This document shows, piece after piece, positions 1 to 7,004 of a stretch of 7,077 nt of DNA. Each line of letters begins with the position of its first letter. Within the stretch, counting starts at the first letter, position 1. Under the pieces are notes generated by a model, which worked only from the letters and a program-made list of their open reading frames with translations, was not told where the DNA came from and searched no databases. The translations under genes were made by a program, and so were the position numbers. Source of the stretch: Erysipelotrichaceae bacterium (GTDB taxonomy: Bacteria > Bacillota_I > Bacilli_A > Erysipelotrichales > Erysipelotrichaceae); NCBI GenBank assembly GCA_017511325.1, contig JAFWKS010000088.1, positions 1 through 7,077 on the forward strand, in the 5' to 3' direction.

Positions 1-387
1 GAGGGAAAGGAAAAGAACACGCTGAACATCATCTCCTGCATGGCTCATCCGAAAGTGAAACTGATCTCCCATCCTGATGATGATCACACGCCACTGGATT
101 ATCAGATGCTGGTTAAGGCGGCAAAAACTACTTCTACCGCTCTAGAAGTAAACAGCAGCTCACTAAGAAAGAAACAGTTCAGGATCAACTGTGAAGAGAA
201 TTACAGAGTGATGCTTAAACTTTGTGAAGAATATGAAGTGCCGATAATCGTCAGTTCCGATGCCCACGATCCAAGCCAGGTCGCAGACTTCGATGAAGCA
301 CAGAAGCTGATCAATGAATGCGGTTTTTCTGAGGAATTGATCCTGAACAACGACAAGGATAAACTTTTCAGATTCCTGTTTAATTAG
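1..387 (+). CDS. PHP-domain phosphatase (YcdX-like), C-terminal part, 5' end outside window
   Basis: The reading frame is open from base 1, so this is the last 128 residues of a longer protein; the Met at 40 is internal, not a start. The order of motifs matches the C-terminal half of PHP-family metal-dependent phosphatases of the YcdX type: an ISHPDD motif with its metal-ligand His at 70-72, a LEVNSSS strand with the Glu at 145-147, and SSDAHD with Asp/His at 259-267. These residues help bind the metal cluster in the family. The tail (FDEAQKLINECGFSEELILN) also matches the usual family ending, so the C-terminus looks complete. Members are cytoplasmic hydrolases of phosphate monoesters; the exact substrate cannot be read from sequence. 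Relatives include histidinol phosphatases, but the SHP/LEINNSS pattern favours YcdX. It ends in TAG just before a terminator, so it is the last gene of its transcription unit and is not co-transcribed with the pyrophosphatase gene. Confidence 0.85.
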   Translation, partial: EGKEKNTLNIISCMAHPKVKLISHPDDDHTPLDYQMLVKAAKTTSTALEVNSSSLRKKQFRINCEENYRVMLKLCEEYEVPIIVSSDAHDPSQVADFDEAQKLINECGFSEELILNNDKDKLFRFLFN

Positions 388-396
388 ATGAATATG

Positions 397-426
397 ATGC
401 CCTAAGCTTCGCTTATGGCATTTTTT
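397..426 (+). terminator. Rho-independent terminator after the PHP phosphatase gene
   Basis: The arms ATGCCCTAAG (397-406) and CTTATGGCAT (412-421) pair with a single C/T mismatch around a 5-base loop (CTTCG, 407-411). A run of T follows, 421-426. It lies 10 bases after the TAG stop of the phosphatase gene. This is the classic geometry of an intrinsic terminator. Confidence 0.85.
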
Positions 427-473
427 ATGTTTTGAAGTATTTCATCGGTATTCTGAATGTAAGTGTTGGAAAA

Positions 474-489
474 CAATAATACATTATTG
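474..489. repeat. Perfect 7-bp inverted repeat overlapping the hppA -35 box, possible operator
   Basis: CAATAAT (474-480) and ATTATTG (483-489) are perfect reverse complements separated by AC. The right arm runs into the TTGAAA -35 hexamer at 487-492. A palindrome at this position is typical of a repressor or activator site. The arms are AT-rich and lie in AT-rich DNA, so a chance origin is quite possible. No regulator gene is visible nearby to assign it to. Confidence 0.3.
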
Positions 490-515
490 AAATATGAAAA
501 GAGTATTTTTATAAT
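487..515 (+). promoter_or_regulatory. Sigma-A-type promoter of the pyrophosphatase gene
   Basis: A TTGAAA -35 box (487-492) and a perfect TATAAT -10 box (510-515) are separated by exactly 17 bp. The predicted transcript starts near 522, which gives a leader of roughly 57 bases before the ATG at 579. The upstream gene is closed by a terminator at 397-426, so this is the expected place for an independent promoter. A second candidate, an extended -10 (TGTTATGAT, 532-540), lies just downstream and has no clear -35 box. Confidence 0.75.
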
Positions 516-564
516 GCCCAGACTTTAAAAGTGTTATGATAAAAAAGATTTAGTTTTAATTTAT

Positions 565-581
565 CGGGGGATAATAATATG
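565..581 (+). promoter_or_regulatory. Ribosome binding site and start codon of the pyrophosphatase gene
   Basis: A G-run (CGGGGG, 565-570) lies 8 bases before the ATG at 579-581. It can pair with the 16S anti-Shine-Dalgarno with one G-U pair. It supports 579 as the start rather than the further in-frame ATGs at codons 5, 7 and 8. Confidence 0.6.
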
Positions 582-2666
582 ATCAGAACAATGGAGATGA
601 TGGGGATAGTGATATCTCTTATGGCATTTGCCTATGCTGCATGGCTCTATCTGTGGGTCAAGAAACAGCCTCAGGAAAATCCGACGATCGAAAAGGTCGC
701 CAAGCTCATCCAGGAAGGCGCAAGAGCTTTTCTGGGACGCCAGTATGGGCTTTTGTTTCGCTTTGCCGGCCTGGTGGCGGTGATCATCCTTATGCTTCTT
801 CCCAGACCTTTCTGGCAGGGCTTTTCGCTGGAGAACGTCTTCATGATGCTTTCATACTTTGCCGGAACGCTTTTTTCAGCCTTTGCCGGCAAGATCGGTA
901 TCGAAGTGGCAACGATCGCCAATGGACGCTGTGCCTATGCGGCAAAGGAAGGCATCAAGCCTTCATTCATGACCGGTTTCAGAGGCGGAGCTGTCATGGG
1001 CATGGCTGTTGTCGGCGCCTGTAATCTGGGCGTTTGTCTTGTCTATATGCTGCTTGCTGATCCGCAGGCAGTGCTCTGTTTCAGTTTTGGTGCCAGCTCT
1101 TTGGCCTTGTTTGCCAAAGTTGGCGGAGGCATCTTCACCAAGACTGCCGATATCGCAGCCGATCTGACAGGCAAAGTGGAACTTGGCATTCCGGAAGATG
1201 ATCCGCGCAACCCGGCTGTCATCGCTGATAACGTCGGAGACAACGTCGGTGATGTTGCGGGCATGGGTGCTGATCTGTTCGATTCCAATGTCGCAGCCCT
1301 TGCTGCTTCCATTGTCATCGCTGCCAGTCTTGATCGGATCTCGTCCTTCAGCAACAATGTTGCGACTGTTTTCTGCTATGCAGGTCTGGGCCTGCTGGCT
1401 TCGATCCTCGGCGTCATGACGGCCAGGATCGGCAAGAACGGCAATCCGACAAAAGCACTCAATTCTTCAACGTATGTGACTACCGGGATCTATGCCTTTC
1501 TTACCGGCATAGCTACGGTCGTATTCGATTTCCGTTTTGAGATCTGGGCATCCTGTGTGTTGGGTCTGATCGTAGGAGTCATAATCGGTGTCACTACCGA
1601 CTACTTTACTGATGATTCCAAAAGACCTGTCCACAACGTAGCTAAAGCTTCTGCTACCGGGCCGGCTTTCACGATCCTTTCCGGTATCTCTTACGGTTTC
1701 CTTTCAACGATGCCGGCCATGATCGGTACCGGTATCTCCACCTTGATATCCTATCGTCTTTGTCAGAACATCGATCCTGCCTGCAGCAATGAATACGCGC
1801 TGTTTGGCATCTCAATGGCAGCTGTAGGAATGCTGTCGATCGTAGGTATGATCGTTTCCAACGATGCCTATGGTCCGATCGTCGATAATGCCAGAGGTCT
1901 GGCAGAAATGGGCTCGTTGGGCGATGAGGTGCTGGAGATAACAGATGAACTGGACAGTGCAGGAAACACCGTCAAGGCTGTGACCAAAGGCTTTTCGATC
2001 TCAGCTGCCGGACTTACAGTCATCGCCTTGCTTGGTACGTTCATGAGTGAAGTAAACAGCGCCGCATCAAGCCTTGGCGTAGAAGGTGTGAGCGGTTTTG
2101 ATGTGATGGATCCGCTGGTATTCTTCGGCATGCTTACAGGAGCTGCCATCCCGGCTGTCTTTTCGGCGATCTTGATGCTGGGGGTAGACCGCAATGCTCA
2201 ACGCATGGTCGCTGAGATCCACCGCCAGTTCAAAGAGATCCCGGGCTTAAAGGAAGGTGAAGGAGATCCTGATTATAAGCGCTGCATCGAGATCGCTGCA
2301 GACGGCGCCATCAGGGAACTGATCCCGGCTGGCGCAGTGGCGATCATTTCAACGATTATCGTCGGCTTTATCGGTGGTGTATCCGCAATAGCCGGCTTCC
2401 TGGTCGGAAACATCGTCAGCGGTCTGTTGCTTGCCTTGTTCATGTCCAATGCCGGTGGCCTTTGGGACAACGCCAAAAAGTATGTCGAATCAGGACATGA
2501 AGGGGGCAAAGGCTCTGAAGCTCATAAAGCGGCAGTTGTCGGTGATACAGTCGGTGATCCGTTCAAGGATACTGCCGGTCCATCGATCAACACTCAGATC
2601 ACGGTCGTATCTTTGATAGCTTCACTTCTTTCCACGATCTTTTTAACTTTCTCATTGTTTAGATGA
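579..2666 (+). CDS. hppA: K(+)-insensitive pyrophosphate-energized proton pump (membrane H+-PPase)
   Basis: This is a complete 695-residue integral membrane pyrophosphatase, a normal length for bacterial family members. It hydrolyses pyrophosphate on the cytoplasmic side and pumps ions outward through a multi-helix membrane domain (about 16 helices in the family). The hallmark motifs are present: GGGIFTKTADIAADLTGK (182-199), EDDPRNPAVIADNVGDNVGD (206-225, the acidic PPi/Mg2+ site), DAYGPIVDNA (429-438), NAGGLWDNAKK (624-634) and the C-terminal GDTVGDPFKDTAGP (655-668). At 462-471 it reads GNTVKAVTKG. Lys466 sits where K+-dependent enzymes carry Ala, and by published family rules this marks the K+-independent class, which pumps H+ rather than Na+. 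That assignment is inferred from the motif, not measured. The gene is monocistronic, with its own promoter and terminator. No truncation or missing catalytic residue is evident. Confidence 0.97.
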   Translation: MIRTMEMMGIVISLMAFAYAAWLYLWVKKQPQENPTIEKVAKLIQEGARAFLGRQYGLLFRFAGLVAVIILMLLPRPFWQGFSLENVFMMLSYFAGTLFSAFAGKIGIEVATIANGRCAYAAKEGIKPSFMTGFRGGAVMGMAVVGACNLGVCLVYMLLADPQAVLCFSFGASSLALFAKVGGGIFTKTADIAADLTGKVELGIPEDDPRNPAVIADNVGDNVGDVAGMGADLFDSNVAALAASIVIAASLDRISSFSNNVATVFCYAGLGLLASILGVMTARIGKNGNPTKALNSSTYVTTGIYAFLTGIATVVFDFRFEIWASCVLGLIVGVIIGVTTDYFTDDSKRPVHNVAKASATGPAFTILSGISYGFLSTMPAMIGTGISTLISYRLCQNIDPACSNEYALFGISMAAVGMLSIVGMIVSNDAYGPIVDNARGLAEMGSLGDEVLEITDELDSAGNTVKAVTKGFSISAAGLTVIALLGTFMSEVNSAASSLGVEGVSGFDVMDPLVFFGMLTGAAIPAVFSAILMLGVDRNAQRMVAEIHRQFKEIPGLKEGEGDPDYKRCIEIAADGAIRELIPAGAVAIISTIIVGFIGGVSAIAGFLVGNIVSGLLLALFMSNAGGLWDNAKKYVESGHEGGKGSEAHKAAVVGDTVGDPFKDTAGPSINTQITVVSLIASLLSTIFLTFSLFR

Positions 2667-2685
2667 TCATAACAGATGATGATAC

Positions 2686-2713
2686 GGGCACCTTTAAAAA
2701 AGGTGCTCTTTTT
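2686..2713 (+). terminator. Rho-independent terminator after hppA
   Basis: A 10-bp stem (GGGCACCTTT at 2686-2695 with AAAGGTGCTC at 2699-2708, one G-T wobble) closes on an AAA loop. Five Ts follow at 2709-2713. It starts 20 bases after the hppA TGA. It separates hppA from the ABC transporter genes. Confidence 0.93.
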
Positions 2714-2818
2714 ATACATAAACCTAATAGAGATAAATGTTTTAAAAGTCTAATTGTCTGATGCTTTTGCAAGGCAAACATATATTTTTCACGAATACGA
2801 AATGAGGATATGAACAGG

Positions 2819-2827
2819 TGATATAAT
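2819..2827 (+). promoter_or_regulatory. Extended -10 promoter for the ABC transporter operon
   Basis: TGATATAAT is a perfect extended -10 element (TG-n-TATAAT, hexamer at 2822-2827). The -35 position (about 2799-2804, GAAATG) is poor, as is usual for extended -10 promoters. The predicted start of transcription is about 2833-2835, only a few bases before the ATG at 2839, so the mRNA would be nearly leaderless. The rest of 2714-2838 shows no other gene. A short TTTGC/GCAAA inverted repeat at 2766-2778 is too small to interpret. Confidence 0.5.
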
Positions 2828-2838
2828 CAAGACATAGA

Positions 2839-5031
2839 ATGAAGATTCCAATTCGCATCCAGATGACCCCGGGAGAAAACGGTGCTACGGCACTGTTCAT
2901 GATCCTGGGTTACTACAAGAAGTACGTATCGATGGATGAACTGCGGGAAGTGTGCATCGCTTCAAGAAATGGTTCAAATCCGGAACAGCTGAAAGCCGCT
3001 GCGGAAAGATACGGCCTTTTATGTGACATCAAAAGCGAAAGTATCGAAGAATTAAGAAAAGAGAAACTGCCGGTGATCGTGCGCTGGAGAAAGCGCTATT
3101 ACGTGATCGTTACCGGATTCAGTGCAGATAATGTCAAAGTGGTCGATCCTGCCAAGGGTGAATACAAGACTCCGCTTGATTTCTTTAAGAAACATTTCGG
3201 CTCAACAGTCCTGAGTTTTGCAAAAGGCCCTGATTTTGTGGCTGACGGCAAAAAGGAATCGATGTATTCTCTGATCAAGGACAGGATCACACCGATAATC
3301 AAACCGATCATTGCGATGGTCGCTTTGACTTTGATCTGTATCTGGCTCGATATGAAGATGTCTGAAGGCATGAAACTTTTCATGGACAGCATCATTGCCG
3401 ATAACGGCTGGATCAGGGAAGTAGTCGAAGAATACAGCACTATGACCAGCGCATCGGAAATGAATTCAATGCGCAAGGGTTTTGCGGCGGTCTTCACTTT
3501 CATACTTTATCTTGGAACGATCCTGAGCCTGTTCTTTCAGATCAGTAAAAACAGGGTCGTCAACGAGACTTCCCGCAGGATGACGGCGCTTTCAAGCAGC
3601 AGGATGATCAAGAAGATGCTTTCATTGCCGCTCAGTTTCTTTGAACAGTATTCGGCAGGAGAACTGATGGGCAGGCTCGACAGCAATGAGAAACTTGAAC
3701 AGTCGATCATGAAATCGCTGGTCCCGCGTATGATCAATACGATGATGACGATCTTCTATTTCTTCTTTCTGTTCTCCTATGACAAGACGATCACGATGCT
3801 GTGTTTAAGCATCGAACTGATAAACTTTGCGATCATTTTGAAACTGCAGGAAAAGAATGCGATCATATCCCGTTCCAATGCTTCAAGTTCAAATGAACTC
3901 AATTCTTCAGTGTTAAACGGCATGAACATGATCGAAACGATCAGATCTACCGGATCCGAGAAAGATTTCTATAATGCCTGGTACAGCTCTTTGCTGCAGG
4001 GCAAGGACAGTGAGCGCGGTTCACAAAGAATAAGCAGAATCACGTCGGTCGTTGACAGCGTCCATTCCTTTCTGATCCAGGCGGTGCGCCTTTTCGTGGG
4101 TGTCTATTTTATCGGCATGGGACGTCTGACCTTAGGCACGATGTCGCTGTTCATGAATGTCTTCAACAACATGCGAAGCTCTTTGAGCAGTGCCCTTAGT
4201 TCAATGAACGCGATGCAGGTGATGCGCACCAATATCGAAAGAGTAAACGACATCATGAACCGTCCTTCACCAAAGCAGATCCCTTTGGAAAAGGGCGTTG
4301 AATACGAAAAGCTGAGCGGTGACATCAGCGTAAAGGATGTTTCATACCGCTACAACAAGGGTGATGACCTCGCACTTGATGGTGTTTCTTTGGAAGTCAA
4401 GAAAGGCCAGATGATCGCCCTGGTCGGCGGTACAGGCTGCGGCAAGAGCACTTTGTTGAAGATAATGGCCGGCCTTTATGAAGCACAGGGCGGCGAAGTA
4501 TTGTATGACGGACATAGACGTGATGAGATCCCTGATACGGTCTTCCATTCTTCGATCGTGACTGTCGATCAGGAAGCCGTCACCTTTGATGACAGCGTCT
4601 ATGCGAATATCCAGATGTGGGATGAGACGATCGAGGACTTCGAGGTCATCCTGGCAGCCAGAGATGCCCAGATCCATGAACGCATCATTTCCGATAAGAA
4701 CGGCTACAACGTCAAGATCCAGGAGAATGGTTTGAACTTTTCCGGCGGTGAGATCCAGCGCCTTGAACTGGCTAGAGCGCTCGCCCATGAACCGACGGTG
4801 CTTTTCCTTGATGAATTCACTTCGGCTCTTGATGCCTTGACGGAAGATAAGGTAATAAGATCGATAAGAGAGAGGGGAACGACCTGCATAATCGTTGCCC
4901 ATCGTCTTTCGACGATCGTTGACTGTGACAGGATCTATGTCATGAATAAAGGCAGGATCGTGGAACAGGGTACCCATAAAGAGCTTTACGCTCTTGATGG
5001 ACTGTATACGAAACTGGTGAGTTCACAATGA
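2839..5031 (+). CDS. NHLM-type bacteriocin/peptide export ABC transporter ABC1 with catalytically dead C39-like domain
   Basis: This 730-residue half-transporter has three parts. Residues 1-130 form a C39 peptidase fold, 140-460 a six-helix exporter membrane domain (clear segments near 152-170, 213-234, 300-335 and 404-428), and 490-730 an ATPase. The ATPase looks active: Walker A GGTGCGKS (530-537), Q-loop Gln578, signature NFSGGEIQ (633-640), Walker B VLFLDE (654-659) and H-loop His688 in AHRLST. The C39 domain keeps Gln8 of the oxyanion hole and Asp103. The catalytic Cys is Asn14 (ENGA instead of ECGA) and the catalytic His is Tyr87, so leader cleavage should be lost while binding may remain. 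The overall layout fits the NHLM ABC1 family, which exports leader-bearing peptides across the inner membrane. The ATG at 2839 is the only start possible after the in-frame TAA at 2824, and it has no Shine-Dalgarno. The stop overlaps the next gene (ATGA), so the two subunits are probably coupled. LahT/PCAT-like or HlyB-like exporters are the alternatives. Confidence 0.88.
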   Translation: MKIPIRIQMTPGENGATALFMILGYYKKYVSMDELREVCIASRNGSNPEQLKAAAERYGLLCDIKSESIEELRKEKLPVIVRWRKRYYVIVTGFSADNVKVVDPAKGEYKTPLDFFKKHFGSTVLSFAKGPDFVADGKKESMYSLIKDRITPIIKPIIAMVALTLICIWLDMKMSEGMKLFMDSIIADNGWIREVVEEYSTMTSASEMNSMRKGFAAVFTFILYLGTILSLFFQISKNRVVNETSRRMTALSSSRMIKKMLSLPLSFFEQYSAGELMGRLDSNEKLEQSIMKSLVPRMINTMMTIFYFFFLFSYDKTITMLCLSIELINFAIILKLQEKNAIISRSNASSSNELNSSVLNGMNMIETIRSTGSEKDFYNAWYSSLLQGKDSERGSQRISRITSVVDSVHSFLIQAVRLFVGVYFIGMGRLTLGTMSLFMNVFNNMRSSLSSALSSMNAMQVMRTNIERVNDIMNRPSPKQIPLEKGVEYEKLSGDISVKDVSYRYNKGDDLALDGVSLEVKKGQMIALVGGTGCGKSTLLKIMAGLYEAQGGEVLYDGHRRDEIPDTVFHSSIVTVDQEAVTFDDSVYANIQMWDETIEDFEVILAARDAQIHERIISDKNGYNVKIQENGLNFSGGEIQRLELARALAHEPTVLFLDEFTSALDALTEDKVIRSIRERGTTCIIVAHRLSTIVDCDRIYVMNKGRIVEQGTHKELYALDGLYTKLVSSQ
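5016..5030 (+). promoter_or_regulatory. Ribosome binding site and overlapping start of the second ABC gene
   Basis: GGTGAG (5016-5021), which matches part of the AGGAGGTGA anti-Shine-Dalgarno complement, lies 6 bases before the ATG at 5028-5030. That ATG shares ATGA with the TGA stop (5029-5031) of the upstream ABC gene. This supports 5028 as the start and suggests translational coupling of the two subunits. Confidence 0.65.
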
Positions 5032-7004
5032 GTATAAATTCCGAGCTGATCAAGCGCAAAGAAAAAAATGACAGGACTCTTGAGAGACTTGCGGATGATG
5101 CATTGCTTCATGACAGGCAGATCGAGTCCAAGGAGATAAGTCTGAACGATGTTCAGAGCGCTTTGCTTTACATTCTTGACTGCTTCAACATCTCTTCATC
5201 CAGGGTCTATGGCTTCTATTCCATCGATGATCTTGTCACAAGGCTCATGGAAGCAGCGGGCATCATGTACCGCAAGGCGGATGACCTTGTTTCTGAAGCC
5301 TCAGACAGGACTCAGTATATCCTGTGTTTCGATAACAAGGACAAGCCATATGTGCTTAGACCGACGATCGGCGGCTATCGCTGGCATGATGCGAGCACCG
5401 GCAAGAACGGCTGGTGTTCAAAATACTTCATCAGGACAAAGAAGAAAGTGTGCTACGTCTTTACGCAGCCTTTGCGATGGCATAAATCGGTCCTGGTTAC
5501 TTTCATCATCTCGATCTTCCGCTATCTGACTTTCCACGATGTCGTAAAGTTGCTTGGATCAAGCGCCATCATGACCGGCGTGGGACTTGGGCTTCCAAGG
5601 ATCAACCAGTGGATCTATAACGTCTATCTTAAGGATCCTGCCGGACAGCTTTCCATGTTCAGGATCATGTTCGGACTTTTCTTAAGTCTGAGCATCGTTA
5701 ATACGACCATTTCCGTATTGAAGTCAAAACTTCTCTCAGGCATCAGAAACAGGATTTCGATCAAGATCCAGGGCATCGTCATGGCCAAGATCCTCGAGCT
5801 GCCTCGGGCATTCTTCTCGGACAACTCTTCAGGAAAGATCTCAAAAAGGATCTCGCAGTGCAACAACCTGACTTCTTCGATCGTCAACATCTTCCTGGAT
5901 ATCCTTTTGAACTTCTCGTTCTCCGGCGCCTATCTGATTCAGATGAAGGGCATATCAGCTGATCTGTTCAAGCCGGCTTTGATCTTTACGATCATCCGTC
6001 TTGTCTTCTCGATCATCACTTCCTTCAATGATGCTGCCATCAGTAAAGAAACGGTGGCCCTGTCCATGGAGTCGGACAGTTTCTTCTATTCGGCGATCAA
6101 GGGCATCATGAAGATAAAGAGCCTGGGTGTGGAAAAGAAGATCTATGCCAAGTGGGCAGACATGTATCGCCGCATCCTGCACAACAATTACAGCAAGCCT
6201 TTCCTGCTTCGCTATCAGGGCCTGATCGTATCGGCATTGTCGACGATCACTACGGTCACGCTGATGTCGACGACAGTATTTGCGGACCTCACCAGGGAAG
6301 ACTACATGGTCTTTGCCTCATCGTTCTCAATGGTGCTTGGAGTCGTGAACTCTCTGATCGGTACGATGGGCAACGTCTTCAGGATGCAGACGATGGCCGA
6401 TTCCATTGCGCCGATCTTCGCCTATGAAACGACAAAAAATGCGCAAAAAGAATATGTTTCATCCCTAAAAGGCAATATCAGAGTAGAAAACATCCGTTTC
6501 AGCTACGATCCTAACCAGCCTCCTTGTCTGGATGGTGTATCACTCAATATCAGATCCGGGGAAAAAGTGGCCCTGGTCGGTGAATCGGGCTGCGGAAAGA
6601 GCACGCTGCTCAAGATCATCATGGGCATGGAAAGCCCGGATTCAGGTGTGATCTATTACGACGATAGGGACAGCTCGAACCTCAATCAGCGTTCACTGCG
6701 CCAGAAGATCGGTTCGGTATTCCAGTTCTCCAAACTCTTCCCGGGAACGATCTATGACAACGTCACCTTCGGCTGCTTTGAAGAAGTAAATGAAGAAATA
6801 GTCTGGGATGGCTTAAGAAAGGCCTGCATAGCCGAATATGTAGCCAATCTTCCATTGGGACTTAACACTGAAATCTCGCAATCACATTCCAGCGGCTTTT
6901 CAGGTGGGCAGCGTCAGCAGCTGCTTCTGGCCAGAGCCCTGATCAGAAAACCGAAAGTCCTGATTCTTGATGAAGCGACTTCGGCTTTGGATAATATTAC
7001 CTAG
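5028..7004 (+). CDS. NHLM-type export ABC transporter ABC2, interrupted by an in-frame TAG in the ATPase domain
   Basis: The reading frame gives 658 residues before TAG at 7002-7004. Residues 1-150 are a soluble N-terminal region with no C39 motif. Residues about 155-450 form the exporter membrane domain (hydrophobic stretches near 172-190, 210-230, 285-303, 315-330 and 395-447). The ATPase begins near 480 and has Walker A GESGCGKS (518-525), Q-loop Gln566, signature FSGGQRQQ (624-631) and Walker B VLILDE (644-649), followed by the D-loop SALD (652-655). The layout fits the second, peptidase-less subunit of NHLM bacteriocin exporters, and the partner is the gene it overlaps. The stop falls right after DNIT, where the family usually has Gln, and homologous sequence resumes in the same frame (7005-7077) through the H-loop. 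As written, the product lacks the H-loop and the end of the ATPase, so its own ATP site would probably be dead. It is likely a pseudogene from a CAG-to-TAG change, or a sequencing error; the gene continues past the window. Confidence 0.85.
   Translation: MSINSELIKRKEKNDRTLERLADDALLHDRQIESKEISLNDVQSALLYILDCFNISSSRVYGFYSIDDLVTRLMEAAGIMYRKADDLVSEASDRTQYILCFDNKDKPYVLRPTIGGYRWHDASTGKNGWCSKYFIRTKKKVCYVFTQPLRWHKSVLVTFIISIFRYLTFHDVVKLLGSSAIMTGVGLGLPRINQWIYNVYLKDPAGQLSMFRIMFGLFLSLSIVNTTISVLKSKLLSGIRNRISIKIQGIVMAKILELPRAFFSDNSSGKISKRISQCNNLTSSIVNIFLDILLNFSFSGAYLIQMKGISADLFKPALIFTIIRLVFSIITSFNDAAISKETVALSMESDSFFYSAIKGIMKIKSLGVEKKIYAKWADMYRRILHNNYSKPFLLRYQGLIVSALSTITTVTLMSTTVFADLTREDYMVFASSFSMVLGVVNSLIGTMGNVFRMQTMADSIAPIFAYETTKNAQKEYVSSLKGNIRVENIRFSYDPNQPPCLDGVSLNIRSGEKVALVGESGCGKSTLLKIIMGMESPDSGVIYYDDRDSSNLNQRSLRQKIGSVFQFSKLFPGTIYDNVTFGCFEEVNEEIVWDGLRKACIAEYVANLPLGLNTEISQSHSSGFSGGQRQQLLLARALIRKPKVLILDEATSALDNIT

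Noticed and set aside
40..387. Start codon at 40 as the beginning of a 115-residue small gene
   Set aside because: The same frame is open to base 1, and the residues before the Met fit the PHP family. The Met is internal.
641..1024. Open frame of 127 codons inside hppA in another + frame
   Set aside because: It overlaps conserved hppA coding sequence and has low-complexity, domain-free content. It is a shadow of the real gene.
2766..2778. Inverted repeat TTTGC-AAG-GCAAA upstream of the ABC operon
   Set aside because: Arms of only 5 bp, far from the likely -10, and expected by chance in this composition.
2810..2821. Tiny upstream ORF (ATG AAC AGG TGA) before ABC1
   Set aside because: Three codons, with the GAGG too close to its ATG, and it would overlap the promoter element. 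There is no support for translation.
4342..4977. Long minus-strand open frame (211 codons) opposite the ABC1 ATPase domain
   Set aside because: It lies entirely antisense to a well-supported ATPase with all its motifs, and its translation shows no recognisable domain. It is a codon-bias shadow.
1200..6700. High density of GATC and CGATC words
   Set aside because: Explained by frequent Asp (GAT) codons and ATC Ile codons in coding DNA. No regular spacing or clustering suggests an origin or a methylation-linked element.
7002..7004. TAG recoded as an amino acid across the genome
   Set aside because: The PHP gene ends with TAG at the natural family C-terminus, directly before a terminator. A single nonsense change or base-call error is simpler.
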